Translations under genes and position numbers: made by a program
Assembly (NCBI RefSeq): GCF_030268225.1
Contig: NZ_BSQG01000002.1
Coordinates: 372,001-436,000, forward strand
Source of the DNA: Nocardiopsis ansamitocini
GTDB lineage: Bacteria; Actinomycetota; Actinomycetes; Streptosporangiales; Streptosporangiaceae
DNA: 64,000 bases
Reading direction: 5' to 3'
Part shown: positions 43,594 through 54,707 of the stretch, in pieces
Position numbering within the stretch: the first letter of the stretch is position 1
How the letters are laid out: each line of letters starts with the position of its first letter
Notes under the pieces: generated by a model
What the model saw: only the letters and a program-made list of their open reading frames with translations
Database searches by the model: none
What the model was told of the DNA's origin: nothing

Positions 43594-44118
43594 ATGCCAG
43601 CAGAACAGATCACCGTCCGCCGCGCGCGGACCCGCGACGTCGTCCACGTCCGCCGACTCATCGACGCCTTCAGCGGGGAGCGACGCGTGCTCTCCAAGAG
43701 CACCGTCAACCTCTACGAGGACATCCAGGAGTTCTGGGTCGCCGAACTCGCCGACACCGGCGGGCCCGGCATCGTGGGCTGCGGAGCCCTGCACGTGCTC
43801 TGGGAAGACCTCGCCGAAGTGCGCACCGTCGCGGTCAACCCCGCTGTCCAGGGCCGCGGGGTCGGTCACCGCATCGTCGACGCGCTCCTGGACACCGCCC
43901 GCGAGATCGGGGTGCGCCGGGTCTTCTGCCTCACCTTTGAAACCGCCTTCTTCGGAAGGCACGGGTTCACCGAGATCAACGGGACCCCGGTTTCGGCCCG
44001 GGTCTACGAGGAACTGCTGCGTTCCTACGACGAAGGCGTCGCGGAGTTCCTCGACCTGGAGCGGGTCAAACCCAACACGTTGGGCAACGTCCGTATGCTG
44101 CTGCACCTCGACGCCTAG
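43594..44118 (+). CDS. amino-acid N-acetyltransferase (ArgA-like, GNAT fold)
   Basis: 174 residues. The GNAT core has VRTVAVNPAVQGRGVGHRIVDALLD (acetyl-CoA loop) and CLTFETAFFGRHGFTEI. This short form matches the actinobacterial glutamate N-acetyltransferase group (the Rv2747-type ArgA), which starts arginine synthesis without an amino-acid-kinase domain. Substrate assignment rests on family likeness. It is convergent with the helicase gene. Confidence 0.9.
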   Translation: MPAEQITVRRARTRDVVHVRRLIDAFSGERRVLSKSTVNLYEDIQEFWVAELADTGGPGIVGCGALHVLWEDLAEVRTVAVNPAVQGRGVGHRIVDALLDTAREIGVRRVFCLTFETAFFGRHGFTEINGTPVSARVYEELLRSYDEGVAEFLDLERVKPNTLGNVRMLLHLDA

Positions 44119-44142
44119 CCGCCCCCGCCCCGCGACGAACGG

Positions 44143-44170
44143 ACGGGCCCGGGGGATTCCCCGGACCCGT
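44143..44170. terminator. hairpin between convergent genes
   Basis: ACGGGCCCGGGG (44143-44154) pairs with CCCCGGACCCGT (44159-44170) with one mismatch, just past the acetyltransferase stop and 10 bases from the helicase stop. Confidence 0.65.
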
Positions 44171-44179
44171 GCGCCGACG

Positions 44180-47100
44180 TCAGATCAGCCGCAGCTGCCG
44201 GTCGCTGGGACGCTTGCGGGTCGCTGACTCCTCGTCGACGGGCATCGTCAGTTCCGGTCCGATGGCGGCCAGGAACGGGGACGCCGCGGCCTCGCGCACC
44301 GTTTTGTAGCGGGTGCGCTCCCGTGCCCTGGACAGGTAAAGCCGCTGTTGGGCCCGGGTGAGGCCCACGAAGAACAACCGCCGTTCCTCGGCCTCGTCGT
44401 CGCGCTCGGCGCCCGGGAAGCGGAACGGCAGCATTCCGTCCTCGCACCCCACGAGGAAGACCACCGGGTACTCCAGACCCTTGGCGGCGTGCAGGGTGAG
44501 CAGCGCGACCCGGTCGGCGCGGGGGTCCAGGGCGTCCACCTCCGCACCCAGCGACAGCTCCGCCAGGAAGCCGGACAGGTCGTCACCGGCGCGAGCGGCG
44601 AGCGGCGCCACGAGCTCACCCGCTGTGCGCAGGTCCGTCACCGTCTCGGTGTCCGTGCCGGCGCGTTCGCACAGTGCGGCCACCGCCGCCCGGACCCGCT
44701 CGGTCAGCGGCCCCTGGGACTGGTGCGCCAGTTCCGCGGCGAGCGCCCGCACACCGGGGCGCGCCAGCAGACGGTCGTGGGAGCGCTTCTGGAACGGGAT
44801 GCCCGCGTTGTCGAACGCGCTCATCAGCGCCGCGCTCTGCGCGTCGGTCCGGTACAGCACGCTGACGTCGCCGAACCCCAGACCGTCGTGACCGTCGTCG
44901 GTCACCCGCCCGCTGTCCAGGGAATGCAGGGAGGTCCCGCCGAGCAGCCGGTCGATGGCCCGCGCCACGAACGACGCCTCGGCCCGCTCGTCGGCGGCCA
45001 CGTGCAGGCCGATCCTGGGCGGATCGGAGAAGTCGCCGACCGCGCGCAGTGCCCGCCCCGGAACCAGTGAGGTCGGGGCGATCGCCTGGACGGCGGCGGC
45101 CACGATGGTGGCGTTGGACCGGTAGTTGCGGGTCAACCGCACGCTGCGGGCGGCCGGGAAGTCCTGGGCGAACCGCAGGAAGAAGCCGACGTCGGCACCG
45201 CGGAAACCGTAGATCGCCTGGTCGGGGTCGCCGATCGCGGTGAGGTTGCCGTCGGCGGTGGTGAGCAGCCGCAGCAGCGCGTACTGTGTGCCGTCGATGT
45301 CCTGGTATTCGTCCACGCTGACCCACGGCCACCGGTCGCGGTAGGCCGCCGCAAGGTCGGGGTCGGCGTCCAGCAACCGCACGGGAAGCCGGAGCAGGTC
45401 GGTGAAGTCGGCCAGGTTCCGCTCCCGCAGCCTCCGCTCGTAGTCGGCCTCGGCAGCGGAGTCGTCGGTGCCGGTGCCGGTGCCGGTGCCGGTGTCGGTG
45501 CCGGTGTCGGAGTCCGGGGCGGTCCCGGCACCGCGGTCGCGCTGTGCCAGTAGTTTGCGCCCCTGCGCCTCGGACCCGCACAGCTCCGCGGCGATCACCA
45601 GGCGCTGCGCCTCGTCGGCGATGCCGAAGTCGCGGGTGAGTCCCGCACGCCCGGCCTGCTCGCGCAGGATCAGCGACCCCAGACCGTGGAAGGTGGTGAC
45701 GGTCATCCGAGCGGCCTCGTCGGGGAGCAGCCCGGTCAACCGTTCGCGCAGTTCGTCGGCGGCCCGCCGGGTGAAGGTGATCGCCAGGCAGCCTTGCGGG
45801 GCCACACCGCGTTCGGCGACGAGGTGGGCGATGCGGTGGGTCAGGGTCCGGGTCTTGCCGGTACCCGGGCCGGCCACGATCAGCAGTGGCCCGGCCACGC
45901 GTTCCGCGGCCGCCCGCTGATCCGGGTCCAATCCGTCCAACAACCCCTGTGCCCGGCGCGGCTGACCATTGGACGCCTGGGGAAACAGCATGGGATCACC
46001 CGGCTGCTCCGCCGTCGGGCGATCCGGCTCGACGGGGTCCGTGGGCAACGGTTCCATCAGGGGGGCGGCAGGCGGTGCGGGACGCTTCGGGGCGGAGGGG
46101 CGCATCGCCCGGCGTTTGGCCGGGGCGATCTCGTCCTCGCCGAAAAGCGTCATCGCCCCGGTCTCGGCGTGGAGCTCCTCGGGGGTGAACATCCGAATAA
46201 CGCCGTATTCGCCGTCATAACCGGAATCCCGGATCACCGAACCGCGGCGCAACCGTGTGATGGCCTCGCCCAGCAGTTCGCCGCCGGCCCGGGACACCTC
46301 GTCCAGCGGGACCGAGTGCAGGATTTCCAGCTCGGGGCCGAGCGCCCCGACCAACCGCGCCACTTCACCCATGACGCGTTTGCTCTTGGGGCCCACTCCG
46401 ACGATTTCCCCGACGATTTCGGGTAGGGGGACCAGGCTGGTGAATTGTGCGGAGCCGGGAACCTGGTAGCCCTCGTCCCGGTCGGCCAGCTCGTGCACGC
46501 GGTGGAAAACGCCGACCGTCAAGGGTTTTCCGCACACCGGGCACCGGCCTTTGTGCGCACGCGTCACCTCCGGGGTGAAGCGGATATCGCACTTGCGGTG
46601 CCCGTCGAGGTGGTACTTGCCCTCTTCGGGAAAAAATTCCACCGATCCGCGGAAGCCCGATCCGGTTTCCAGTGCGCGCTTGACCGAGTAGTAGTCCAGT
46701 TCGGTGTCGAACCGGCTCGCCTCGCGCGCGAGCATCGGAGGGGAGTGGGCATCGGAATTGCTCACCAGGGTGTAGGAATCCAGTGAGGAGACCATCCAGT
46801 TCATCGCCGGATCACTGGAGAGCCCGGTTTCAACCGCGAAGATGTGCCCGGCCAGATCGGCGTAGCAGTCCGCAATCGCGTCGAAACCCGACTTGGAGCC
46901 CAGTGCTGAGAACCACGGTGTCCAAATATGGGCGGGAACCAGATACGAGTCGGGGTCGCTGGAGAGGGTGATCTCCAGCAGGTCGCGCGAGTCCAGGCCG
47001 AGGATCGGTCGACCGTCCGACGCCAGATTCCCAATCTTTGCCAAATCGGCTGTTATGGTCCGCGCCGCGTCCATCGAGGGGGCGTAGAGCAAATGGTGGA

Positions 47101-47419
47101 CCTTGCGGGTGCGGTCCCCGCGCTTATAGATGGTGGAAATCTCCACCGAAAGCATGAAACGCGGAAGGCGCTGACAACTGGGGGGCAGGGTACGCAACAC
47201 CCGCGCTTCGGTTTCGGGGTTCAGCCGAAACAGGCCCGGCTCCGCGGGAACCAGATCGCGCTCCAGCTCGGCCCGCCAGGCAGGGTGAGTGAAGTCACCG
47301 GTTCCGACCAGCCCCACCCCCTTGCGGGCCGCCCACCAGGCGAGGTGTTCAAGGTCGCAATCCTTGCTGCAAGCCCGTGAGTACTTGGAGTGAATATGTA
47401 GATCTGCGTGGAACTCCAC
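44180..47419 (-). CDS. fused PHP/EndoQ-like nuclease and UvrD/Rep helicase
   Basis: 1079 residues. Residues 1-430 are the PHP-type EndoQ fold: metal site HADLHIHSKYS (4-14), GTGDFTHPAW (39-48), SVEIS and NSDAHSP (221-227), plus the zinc module HRKCDIRF...CPVCGKPLTVGVFHRVHELADR (Cys277, Cys293, Cys296). EndoQ cuts DNA 5' of deaminated bases. After a Pro-rich linker comes an SF1A helicase with Walker A GPGTGKT (517-523), motif II VDEYQD and a C-terminal GLEYPVVFLVG / VGLTRAQQRLYLS. A Gly-Thr/Asp-Thr run encoded by a 6-base repeat near 45475-45510 lies in the 1B region. Recognition, nicking and unwinding would sit in one chain. Confidence 0.92.
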   Translation of the reverse strand: MEFHADLHIHSKYSRACSKDCDLEHLAWWAARKGVGLVGTGDFTHPAWRAELERDLVPAEPGLFRLNPETEARVLRTLPPSCQRLPRFMLSVEISTIYKRGDRTRKVHHLLYAPSMDAARTITADLAKIGNLASDGRPILGLDSRDLLEITLSSDPDSYLVPAHIWTPWFSALGSKSGFDAIADCYADLAGHIFAVETGLSSDPAMNWMVSSLDSYTLVSNSDAHSPPMLAREASRFDTELDYYSVKRALETGSGFRGSVEFFPEEGKYHLDGHRKCDIRFTPEVTRAHKGRCPVCGKPLTVGVFHRVHELADRDEGYQVPGSAQFTSLVPLPEIVGEIVGVGPKSKRVMGEVARLVGALGPELEILHSVPLDEVSRAGGELLGEAITRLRRGSVIRDSGYDGEYGVIRMFTPEELHAETGAMTLFGEDEIAPAKRRAMRPSAPKRPAPPAAPLMEPLPTDPVEPDRPTAEQPGDPMLFPQASNGQPRRAQGLLDGLDPDQRAAAERVAGPLLIVAGPGTGKTRTLTHRIAHLVAERGVAPQGCLAITFTRRAADELRERLTGLLPDEAARMTVTTFHGLGSLILREQAGRAGLTRDFGIADEAQRLVIAAELCGSEAQGRKLLAQRDRGAGTAPDSDTGTDTGTGTGTGTDDSAAEADYERRLRERNLADFTDLLRLPVRLLDADPDLAAAYRDRWPWVSVDEYQDIDGTQYALLRLLTTADGNLTAIGDPDQAIYGFRGADVGFFLRFAQDFPAARSVRLTRNYRSNATIVAAAVQAIAPTSLVPGRALRAVGDFSDPPRIGLHVAADERAEASFVARAIDRLLGGTSLHSLDSGRVTDDGHDGLGFGDVSVLYRTDAQSAALMSAFDNAGIPFQKRSHDRLLARPGVRALAAELAHQSQGPLTERVRAAVAALCERAGTDTETVTDLRTAGELVAPLAARAGDDLSGFLAELSLGAEVDALDPRADRVALLTLHAAKGLEYPVVFLVGCEDGMLPFRFPGAERDDEAEERRLFFVGLTRAQQRLYLSRARERTRYKTVREAAASPFLAAIGPELTMPVDEESATRKRPSDRQLRLI

Positions 47420-47974
47420 GGCTGGGTCCTCCCAATGCCCACGGCGGCAGGGCCTGCCGGTACTTACGGCACACTTAGGCGGCTGCTCGGTCCGTCCCGG
47501 TTACGATGCCACGATCCCACAACTTCCGAGCCTGGTTAGCCGGTAATGACCTCCGGTGCCGGTAGTCGTATACAGGCAGGTAATCTGTGCATTGTGGCCA
47601 AGAAGTCGGGGTCGTCTTGTTCGGCGTGAACCTTGCGCGCGGCTTTGCGGTCCATGTGAGTATTTCCAGGGGCCCGATCTGTACCCGATCCTTATCAGTT
47701 CGGCGCAGGTTGTGGGAGGGCGTCTTTCGTCCGCGCAGACGGGGTGTTTAGGGTGACCGACATCCTGCGGTCATGTCTCTCTTTGCTTACGGAAGATGAT
47801 CCGCTAAAGCAGAAGCGGGGTGGCTTGCCAGAACAGTGACGCGGCTTGTCTATGATGACCGAAGCGTCTTTGCGGAGGCATCGCGCGTCCGGGCGGCCGA
47901 AGGCCCATGTGGCCATCCTCTACCTGGGGTAATCACTCCATAAAGTAACAACAAGGAGAAGGGAATCGGCTGCC
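47420..47974. other. intergenic region upstream of the small membrane protein gene
   Basis: 555 bases. Frames of 60-70 codons exist on both strands but lack ribosome sites. A short TATGAT-like element near 47850 and the strong AAGGAGAAGGGA ribosome site at 47953-47964 serve the gene at 47975. Nothing else was recognised. Confidence 0.4.
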
Positions 47975-48217
47975 GTGTGGGATGTATTGTCAGCCTTGCT
48001 CCCGCCCGCTGTTGTCGCAACGGTGTTCTGCACGATCGTCTACACCGTGCTCCGCAAGGAGATGGCGCCAAGGACTTCGGACGGGCGACTGGTCAAGGAA
48101 GCCGATGCCGAAGATGTCGATTCGACATCTGGTGTTGCACCCGAAGACGGCGCAAAGAGCGCACTCGCATCTCCCGGTGAACTTCCGGGTTCCCAACAGG
48201 GGCCGGAGGATCGGTAA
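47975..48217 (+). CDS. small single-pass membrane protein, 80 aa
   Basis: GTG at 47975 behind AAGGAGAAGGGA. One membrane helix (about 5-25, SALLPPAVVATVFCTIVYTVL) is followed by a basic residue cluster and an acidic, Ser/Asp-rich tail. The topology is probably N-out with a cytoplasmic tail. Similar small proteins stand between lysS and lsr2 in related actinomycetes. The function is unknown. Confidence 0.75.
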   Translation: MWDVLSALLPPAVVATVFCTIVYTVLRKEMAPRTSDGRLVKEADAEDVDSTSGVAPEDGAKSALASPGELPGSQQGPEDR

Positions 48218-48362
48218 GCGCCGTCGGTTAGGGAATGGGGCGCGGGCGCGCCGACCTTATCTGCCTCTGGTCGCATCCGCGGGGTGGGGTCGAGTGCCGC
48301 GCCCGAACTACTTTTTCGTCTGTCCCAAGTGGATAGTCGACGCGATTTTAGGTCTCACTTAA

Positions 48363-48415
48363 TTGTCTTTACCGCTGTATGCGGTATAGCTTTATATTCA
48401 AGTGCTTACGCACTT
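48363..48415 (+). promoter_or_regulatory. lsr2 promoter region with two inverted repeats
   Basis: TTGTCT (48363-48368), 16 bases, then TATAGC (48385-48390) is a plausible promoter. ACCGC-TGTAT-GCGGT (48371-48385) lies in its spacer, and AAGTGC-TTAC-GCACTT (48400-48415) lies just downstream. The area is A/T-rich for this genome, as expected for a site bound by Lsr2 itself. Confidence 0.5.
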
Positions 48416-48436
48416 CTCCGTTGAAAGGGCTGTTCC

Positions 48437-48775
48437 ATGGCACAAAAGGTTCAGGTGCTTCTCGTCGATGACCTCGATGGTGGCGAGGCCGAAGAGACGG
48501 TCTCGTTCGCGGTCGATGGCTCCACCTACGAGATCGACCTCAGTGGCGACAACGCCAACAAGCTCCGCGGTGCGCTGGCGCCGTTCGTCGACGCCGCTCG
48601 CAAAGCTCCGGGCAAGGCCGGTCGCGCCGCTCGCGGCACCAAGCAGCGCAACGCCCCCAGCCGGGAGCGCAGCGCCGAGATCCGGGCCTGGGCCAAGGCC
48701 GCCGGCAAGCAGGTCAACGAGCGCGGTCGCATTCCGCAGTCGATCATGGACGAGTACCACGCCGCCCAGCGCTGA
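48437..48775 (+). CDS. lsr2: nucleoid-associated protein Lsr2
   Basis: 112 residues. The N-terminal dimerisation domain (MAQKVQVLLVDDLDGGEAEETVSFAVDG...YEIDLS, 1-60) and C-terminal DNA-binding domain (REWAK-like IRAWAKAAGKQVNERGRIPQSIMDEY) include the AT-hook-like RGR. Lsr2 bridges DNA and silences A/T-rich, often horizontally acquired genes; the accessory block in this window would be a natural target. The ATG follows AAAGGG. It is a monocistronic gene with its own terminator. Confidence 0.97.
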   Translation: MAQKVQVLLVDDLDGGEAEETVSFAVDGSTYEIDLSGDNANKLRGALAPFVDAARKAPGKAGRAARGTKQRNAPSRERSAEIRAWAKAAGKQVNERGRIPQSIMDEYHAAQR

Positions 48776-48922
48776 TCGCCGCTCCGATCGGACGACCCCT
48801 TCGTGCCTCGCCGCTGATGGCATGAAAGCGGTCGGGCCCCGGTTGCAAAGCCGTGGCCTGCCGCCCGAGCGCGACTCGGAAACGTTGTTCGCTAAGAGCA
48901 AATAATCGACGAACATGCATCA

Positions 48923-48960
48923 CGGCCCGTGTTCTCTCACTCATTGAGAGGCGCGGGCCG
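48923..48960 (+). terminator. two-part hairpin after lsr2
   Basis: CGGCCCG (48923-48929) pairs with CGGGCCG (48954-48960), and CTCTC (48934-48938) pairs with GAGAG (48946-48950) inside it. TTCG follows, with a weak T tract. Confidence 0.7.
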
Positions 48961-49232
48961 TTCGCTTGCGGCGTACTTGGAACACCGAAGGCCCGATTGG
49001 TAGTTGGATGAGGGTGAACGCCCTATCGCTGGGGAAAGTCTCTTGCACGACTCATGTGCGGACGATCCGCGGTGGGTGTATTCGTGGGGCCGGTCGGGGA
49101 AACCCGAACGGCGCGGTGTGGACGGGTGCGGCAGCGCCCCTGGAGAGACTTTCTCGCCAAGGGCCGATATGCGGAAAAGTGAGGGTCGGAACTTCCGTCC
49201 CTGCCTGACCGCTCTGTGAGGAGCGACGAGAC
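48961..49232 (+). promoter_or_regulatory. clpC upstream region with a spaced inverted repeat
   Basis: GAAAGTCTCT (49034-49043) and AGAGACTTTC (49144-49153) are exact reverse complements 100 bases apart, before a GAGGAG ribosome site. They may be a looped operator or a long-range RNA stem. I do not see the GTTCGC-type ClgR site known for clp genes in other actinobacteria. Confidence 0.5.
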
Positions 49233-51740
<2,508 letters not shown>

Positions 51741-51763
51741 TAGGCACCGCCGTTAGCGGCACC

Positions 51764-51814
51764 GGCAACGATCAAGGGGGACGTTCCCACAGGGGCGTCC
51801 CCCTTGTCGTTGCC
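51764..51814 (+). terminator. long hairpin terminator after clpC
   Basis: GGCAACGATCAAGGGGGACG (51764-51783) pairs with CGTCCCCCTTGTCGTTGCC (51796-51814) with one bulged T. It is a 19-bp stem with a 12-base loop, 23 bases after the clpC stop. Confidence 0.85.
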
Positions 51815-51866
51815 ACAAGCCGTTTTGTCCCGCCTGCGCGGGCATGCTTCGGGTAGGGTCCTGACC

Positions 51867-52814
51867 GTGTCGCAACCGCCGGAGCAGCCCCATGGCAGTG
51901 GACCCCATCAGCCTCAGCGGGGTGCCGGCCCGCCCCCGCAGTCGGGGCCGCCCGGTCCACCGGGCTGGCAGCAGCAGCGGCCCGACCAGCAGCCGTCCGG
52001 ACAGTGGCCGCCTCACGGCCACGAACAGCCGTCCGGCCAACCGCCTCCCGGGCAGGGGGCGCCCCCCGGCCAGTGGCCGCAGCAGGGGCCGCCGCCCGGG
52101 TATCCTCCGCAGCCCCCCTACGGGCAGGTCCCTTATGGACACCCCCAGCAGCCCTACTACGGTCCGCAGTCCGGAGCCTCCCCGTTCGCACCGGGAGGCT
52201 TTCCGCCCGGACCGGGCGACCGGTCTCCACGGCGCTCGTCGAAGCTGCCTTGGATCCTGGGCGGTGTAGGAGCGGTCGTCCTCGTCCTGATCAGCGCGCT
52301 CGTCCTGGTCCTCGTGCTCGGCAAGGAGACGGGGCCCCACCCGGGGCTGGCCGCGGGCCGCGTGGAGCCGGGCGACGTCGAGGGCGTACAGACCTTCGAC
52401 GACCTGTCGTTGGACCATGTGAGCGGCACCGTCGACTATCCGCAGAACCCGCCGGCCGGTGGTCCGCACAACGAGAAGTGGCTGAACTGCGGCATCTACG
52501 ACGCCCCCGTTCCGGCGGAGAACGCGGTGCACTCCCTGGAGCACGCCGCGGTCTGGATCACCTACGACGCCGCACTCGACCAAGACCAGGTGCAGGCGCT
52601 GCACAGCCGGTACTACCCCGGCTCCTACCTCATCATCAGCCCGGTCGAGGGACTGCCCGCCCCGGTCGTCGCCTCGGCGTGGGGCAAGCAGCTCGGACTG
52701 GACGACGCCACCGACCCCCGGCTGGACGCGTTCATCAACGCCTACGAGATGAGCATGAACGCACCCGAGCCGGATGCCCCGTGCTCGGGAATGGTCGGCA
52801 ACCCCGTTCGCTGA
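51867..52814 (+). CDS. DUF3105 membrane protein with Pro/Gln-rich N-terminus
   Basis: 315 residues from a GTG at 51867. The first 120 residues are low complexity (Pro, Gln, Gly). One membrane helix follows (about 130-153, LPWILGGVGAVVLVLISALVLVLVLG), then an extracytoplasmic DUF3105 domain (about 165-310) with SGTVDYPQNPPAGGPHNEKW, CGIYDAPVPAENAVHSLEHAAVW and two more cysteines. DUF3105 is of unknown function and common in actinobacteria. It is convergent with mutY. Confidence 0.9.
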   Translation: MSQPPEQPHGSGPHQPQRGAGPPPQSGPPGPPGWQQQRPDQQPSGQWPPHGHEQPSGQPPPGQGAPPGQWPQQGPPPGYPPQPPYGQVPYGHPQQPYYGPQSGASPFAPGGFPPGPGDRSPRRSSKLPWILGGVGAVVLVLISALVLVLVLGKETGPHPGLAAGRVEPGDVEGVQTFDDLSLDHVSGTVDYPQNPPAGGPHNEKWLNCGIYDAPVPAENAVHSLEHAAVWITYDAALDQDQVQALHSRYYPGSYLIISPVEGLPAPVVASAWGKQLGLDDATDPRLDAFINAYEMSMNAPEPDAPCSGMVGNPVR

Positions 52815-52829
52815 GCCCGCCCCGGCCGG

Positions 52830-52861
52830 GCCGGTCCGCACCCCATCCGGTGCGGGCCGGC
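52830..52861. terminator. hairpin between convergent genes
   Basis: GCCGGTCCGCACC (52830-52842) pairs with GGTGCGGGCCGGC (52849-52861) apart from one T-G position. It abuts the mutY stop. Confidence 0.75.
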
Positions 52862-53737
52862 TCAGCCGGGAAGCGCGTACTCCCCGCTGTCCAGCGGGTC
52901 AACGAGTCCGTCGGAGATCAACGCGTCCAAGGCGCGCTCACGCTGCACCGAATCCTCCCAGACCACATCCAATGCCGACTTGTCGACCGGCCCCGGGGCC
53001 TCGCGCAGCACGGCCAGTAGTTTGCCGCGCACCTGCCGATCGGTGCCCGCGTAGGTCTGCCCGCGACGCGGCGGACCGTCGTGCGGCGGCTTTCCGGCCA
53101 ACACCCACGCACAGTCCGCGATGACCGGGCAACTCCCGCACGCGGGAGACCGGGCGGTGCACACCAGGGCGCCCAGTTCCATGACCGCCACCCCCCAGCG
53201 CGCCGCCACGGCCGGCTCCTCGGGCAACAGAGACTCCGCCAGCGCGAATTCGGCCTTGGCCGGGGCCTTGGGCGGATACTCGATTCCCGTCTCCAGGCGG
53301 GCCAGGACCCGGCGCACGTTCGTGTCCAGGATCGCGTGGCGCTGGCCGAAGGCGAAACTGGCCACCGCCGCCGACGTATACACGCCGACCCCGGGCAATG
53401 CCAGCAACTCGGCGTGCGTCTCGGGGACGTTCCCGCCGTGCCGCTCGACGATGGCGGTGGCACACGCGTGCAGATTCAGCGCGCGTCGCGGATACCCCAG
53501 GCGGTTCCACATCCGCACCGCCTCGCCGGAAGGCTCGGCGGCGAGGTCGGCGGCGGTGGGCCAGCGCCGCATCCATGCCTCCCAAGCAGGCAGTACCCGG
53601 ACCACCGGGGTCTGCTGGAGCATGATCTCACTCACCAGGATGCTCCAGGGAGTGGCTGACTCGGTCCGCCAGGGAAGATCGCGCGCGTTGCGCTCGTACC
53701 AGGCGAGAACCGTTGTGCGGTAAGGGTTTTCGTTCAT
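52862..53737 (-). CDS. mutY: A/G-specific adenine DNA glycosylase
   Basis: Removes adenine opposite 8-oxoguanine. It is 291 residues from the ATG at 53737. The catalytic pair Glu37 (SEIMLQQT) and Asp138 (HAILDTNVRRVLAR), the helix-hairpin-helix LPGVGVYTSAAVASF (114-128) and the 4Fe-4S ligands Cys193, Cys200, Cys203 and Cys209 (C-X6-C-X2-C-X5-C) are all present. The C-terminal domain is short and does not look like the full NUDIX-type 8-oxoG reader of E. coli MutY, as is usual in actinomycetes. Confidence 0.95.
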   Translation of the reverse strand: MNENPYRTTVLAWYERNARDLPWRTESATPWSILVSEIMLQQTPVVRVLPAWEAWMRRWPTAADLAAEPSGEAVRMWNRLGYPRRALNLHACATAIVERHGGNVPETHAELLALPGVGVYTSAAVASFAFGQRHAILDTNVRRVLARLETGIEYPPKAPAKAEFALAESLLPEEPAVAARWGVAVMELGALVCTARSPACGSCPVIADCAWVLAGKPPHDGPPRRGQTYAGTDRQVRGKLLAVLREAPGPVDKSALDVVWEDSVQRERALDALISDGLVDPLDSGEYALPG

Positions 53738-53802
53738 GCGCAATCCGAATTTCAACGGCGGGTCGGGTAGGTGCAAATAATGAAAGCCGGGATACTACGC
53801 CC

Positions 53803-54600
53803 ATGGCTTCGACTGCTGGACACCCCGGACCGGTGAGCAGGGGAACGTACTGGAAACGGCGTGTCTTCCTGCTGATCGGGCTGCTCGTGGTACTGACCCT
53901 GTTCGCCTATGCCTGTTCGGGCTCGGATTCCGAAAACGCCGAACGGGCGGCCAACGTCGAGGATTCTGCGTCGGAGGGTCCCGCCCCGGGGGCGTCCCTG
54001 CCGCCCAGTATCCCAGCTTCGCCCTCCGCGGACCCCTCGGCCAGCGCAGAACCCAGCGCATCGCCCAGCGGTGACGCTGACAAGGACGGCGAGAGCGGGG
54101 GTGGGGCCGGCGCAAAGGACGACTCCAAGGACGAGGGCGACGAGAAGTCCGAGGCGAAGAACGGCGGCGGCTCCTCCGGCGGTGACGCCGGACCCAAGCG
54201 TGCCGAGGACCCCTGCCGCGTCGAGGACGTCGTGGTGACGCTGAGCACCGACAAGACCGACTACGGGTCGGGCGTCAAGCCCCGGTTCCGGCTCACCGCG
54301 GTCAACACCGGCGACCAGACCTGCACGGTGGACGTCGGAGACAAGGCGATGCAGCTGCGTGTCACCTCGGGCGAGGACCGCATCTTCTCCACCGCGGACT
54401 GCGTCGAAGGGACGGCCGCCACCGACAAGCAGCAGCTGCGCCGCGGCATCCCGCACATCAGCGACGTCAACTGGGACCGCAAGCGGTCCTGGACCGACTG
54501 CCGCGGCTCCGATGTCGACGCGCGCCCCGGGACGTACGTGGTCACCCTCGACAGCGACTACGACGCGGGTGCCGAGGCACAGGTCTTCCGGCTCAACTAG
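53803..54600 (+). CDS. secreted or anchored protein with Ser/Asp/Gly-rich linker, DUF4232-like
   Basis: 265 residues from the ATG at 53803. One membrane helix (about 21-39, VFLLIGLLVVLTLFAYACSG) is followed by a disordered linker of about 90 residues (Ser, Pro, Glu, Lys) and an extracytoplasmic beta-rich domain (about 140-265) with four cysteines. It is akin to DUF4232-type modules (LRLTAVNTGDQTC-like pattern: FRLTAVNTGDQTCTVDVG). The Cys in YACSG is not in a clear lipobox. It is divergent from mutY. The function is unknown. Confidence 0.82.
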   Translation: MASTAGHPGPVSRGTYWKRRVFLLIGLLVVLTLFAYACSGSDSENAERAANVEDSASEGPAPGASLPPSIPASPSADPSASAEPSASPSGDADKDGESGGGAGAKDDSKDEGDEKSEAKNGGGSSGGDAGPKRAEDPCRVEDVVVTLSTDKTDYGSGVKPRFRLTAVNTGDQTCTVDVGDKAMQLRVTSGEDRIFSTADCVEGTAATDKQQLRRGIPHISDVNWDRKRSWTDCRGSDVDARPGTYVVTLDSDYDAGAEAQVFRLN

Positions 54601-54615
54601 TCCGCGCCGTTTCGG

Positions 54616-54656
54616 CGGGTGGGCCGCGATCCGCACTGCGGGTCGCGGCCCACCCG
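54616..54656. terminator. 14-bp hairpin between convergent genes
   Basis: CGGGTGGGCCGCGA (54616-54629) is the exact reverse complement of TCGCGGCCCACCCG (54643-54656), between the stops of the secreted-protein gene and ygfZ. Confidence 0.82.
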
Positions 54657-54707
54657 CGTGCCGAGGGCAGGTACGGGGACAGGCCGCGCCCGCCTCGCGG
54701 CGGGACG

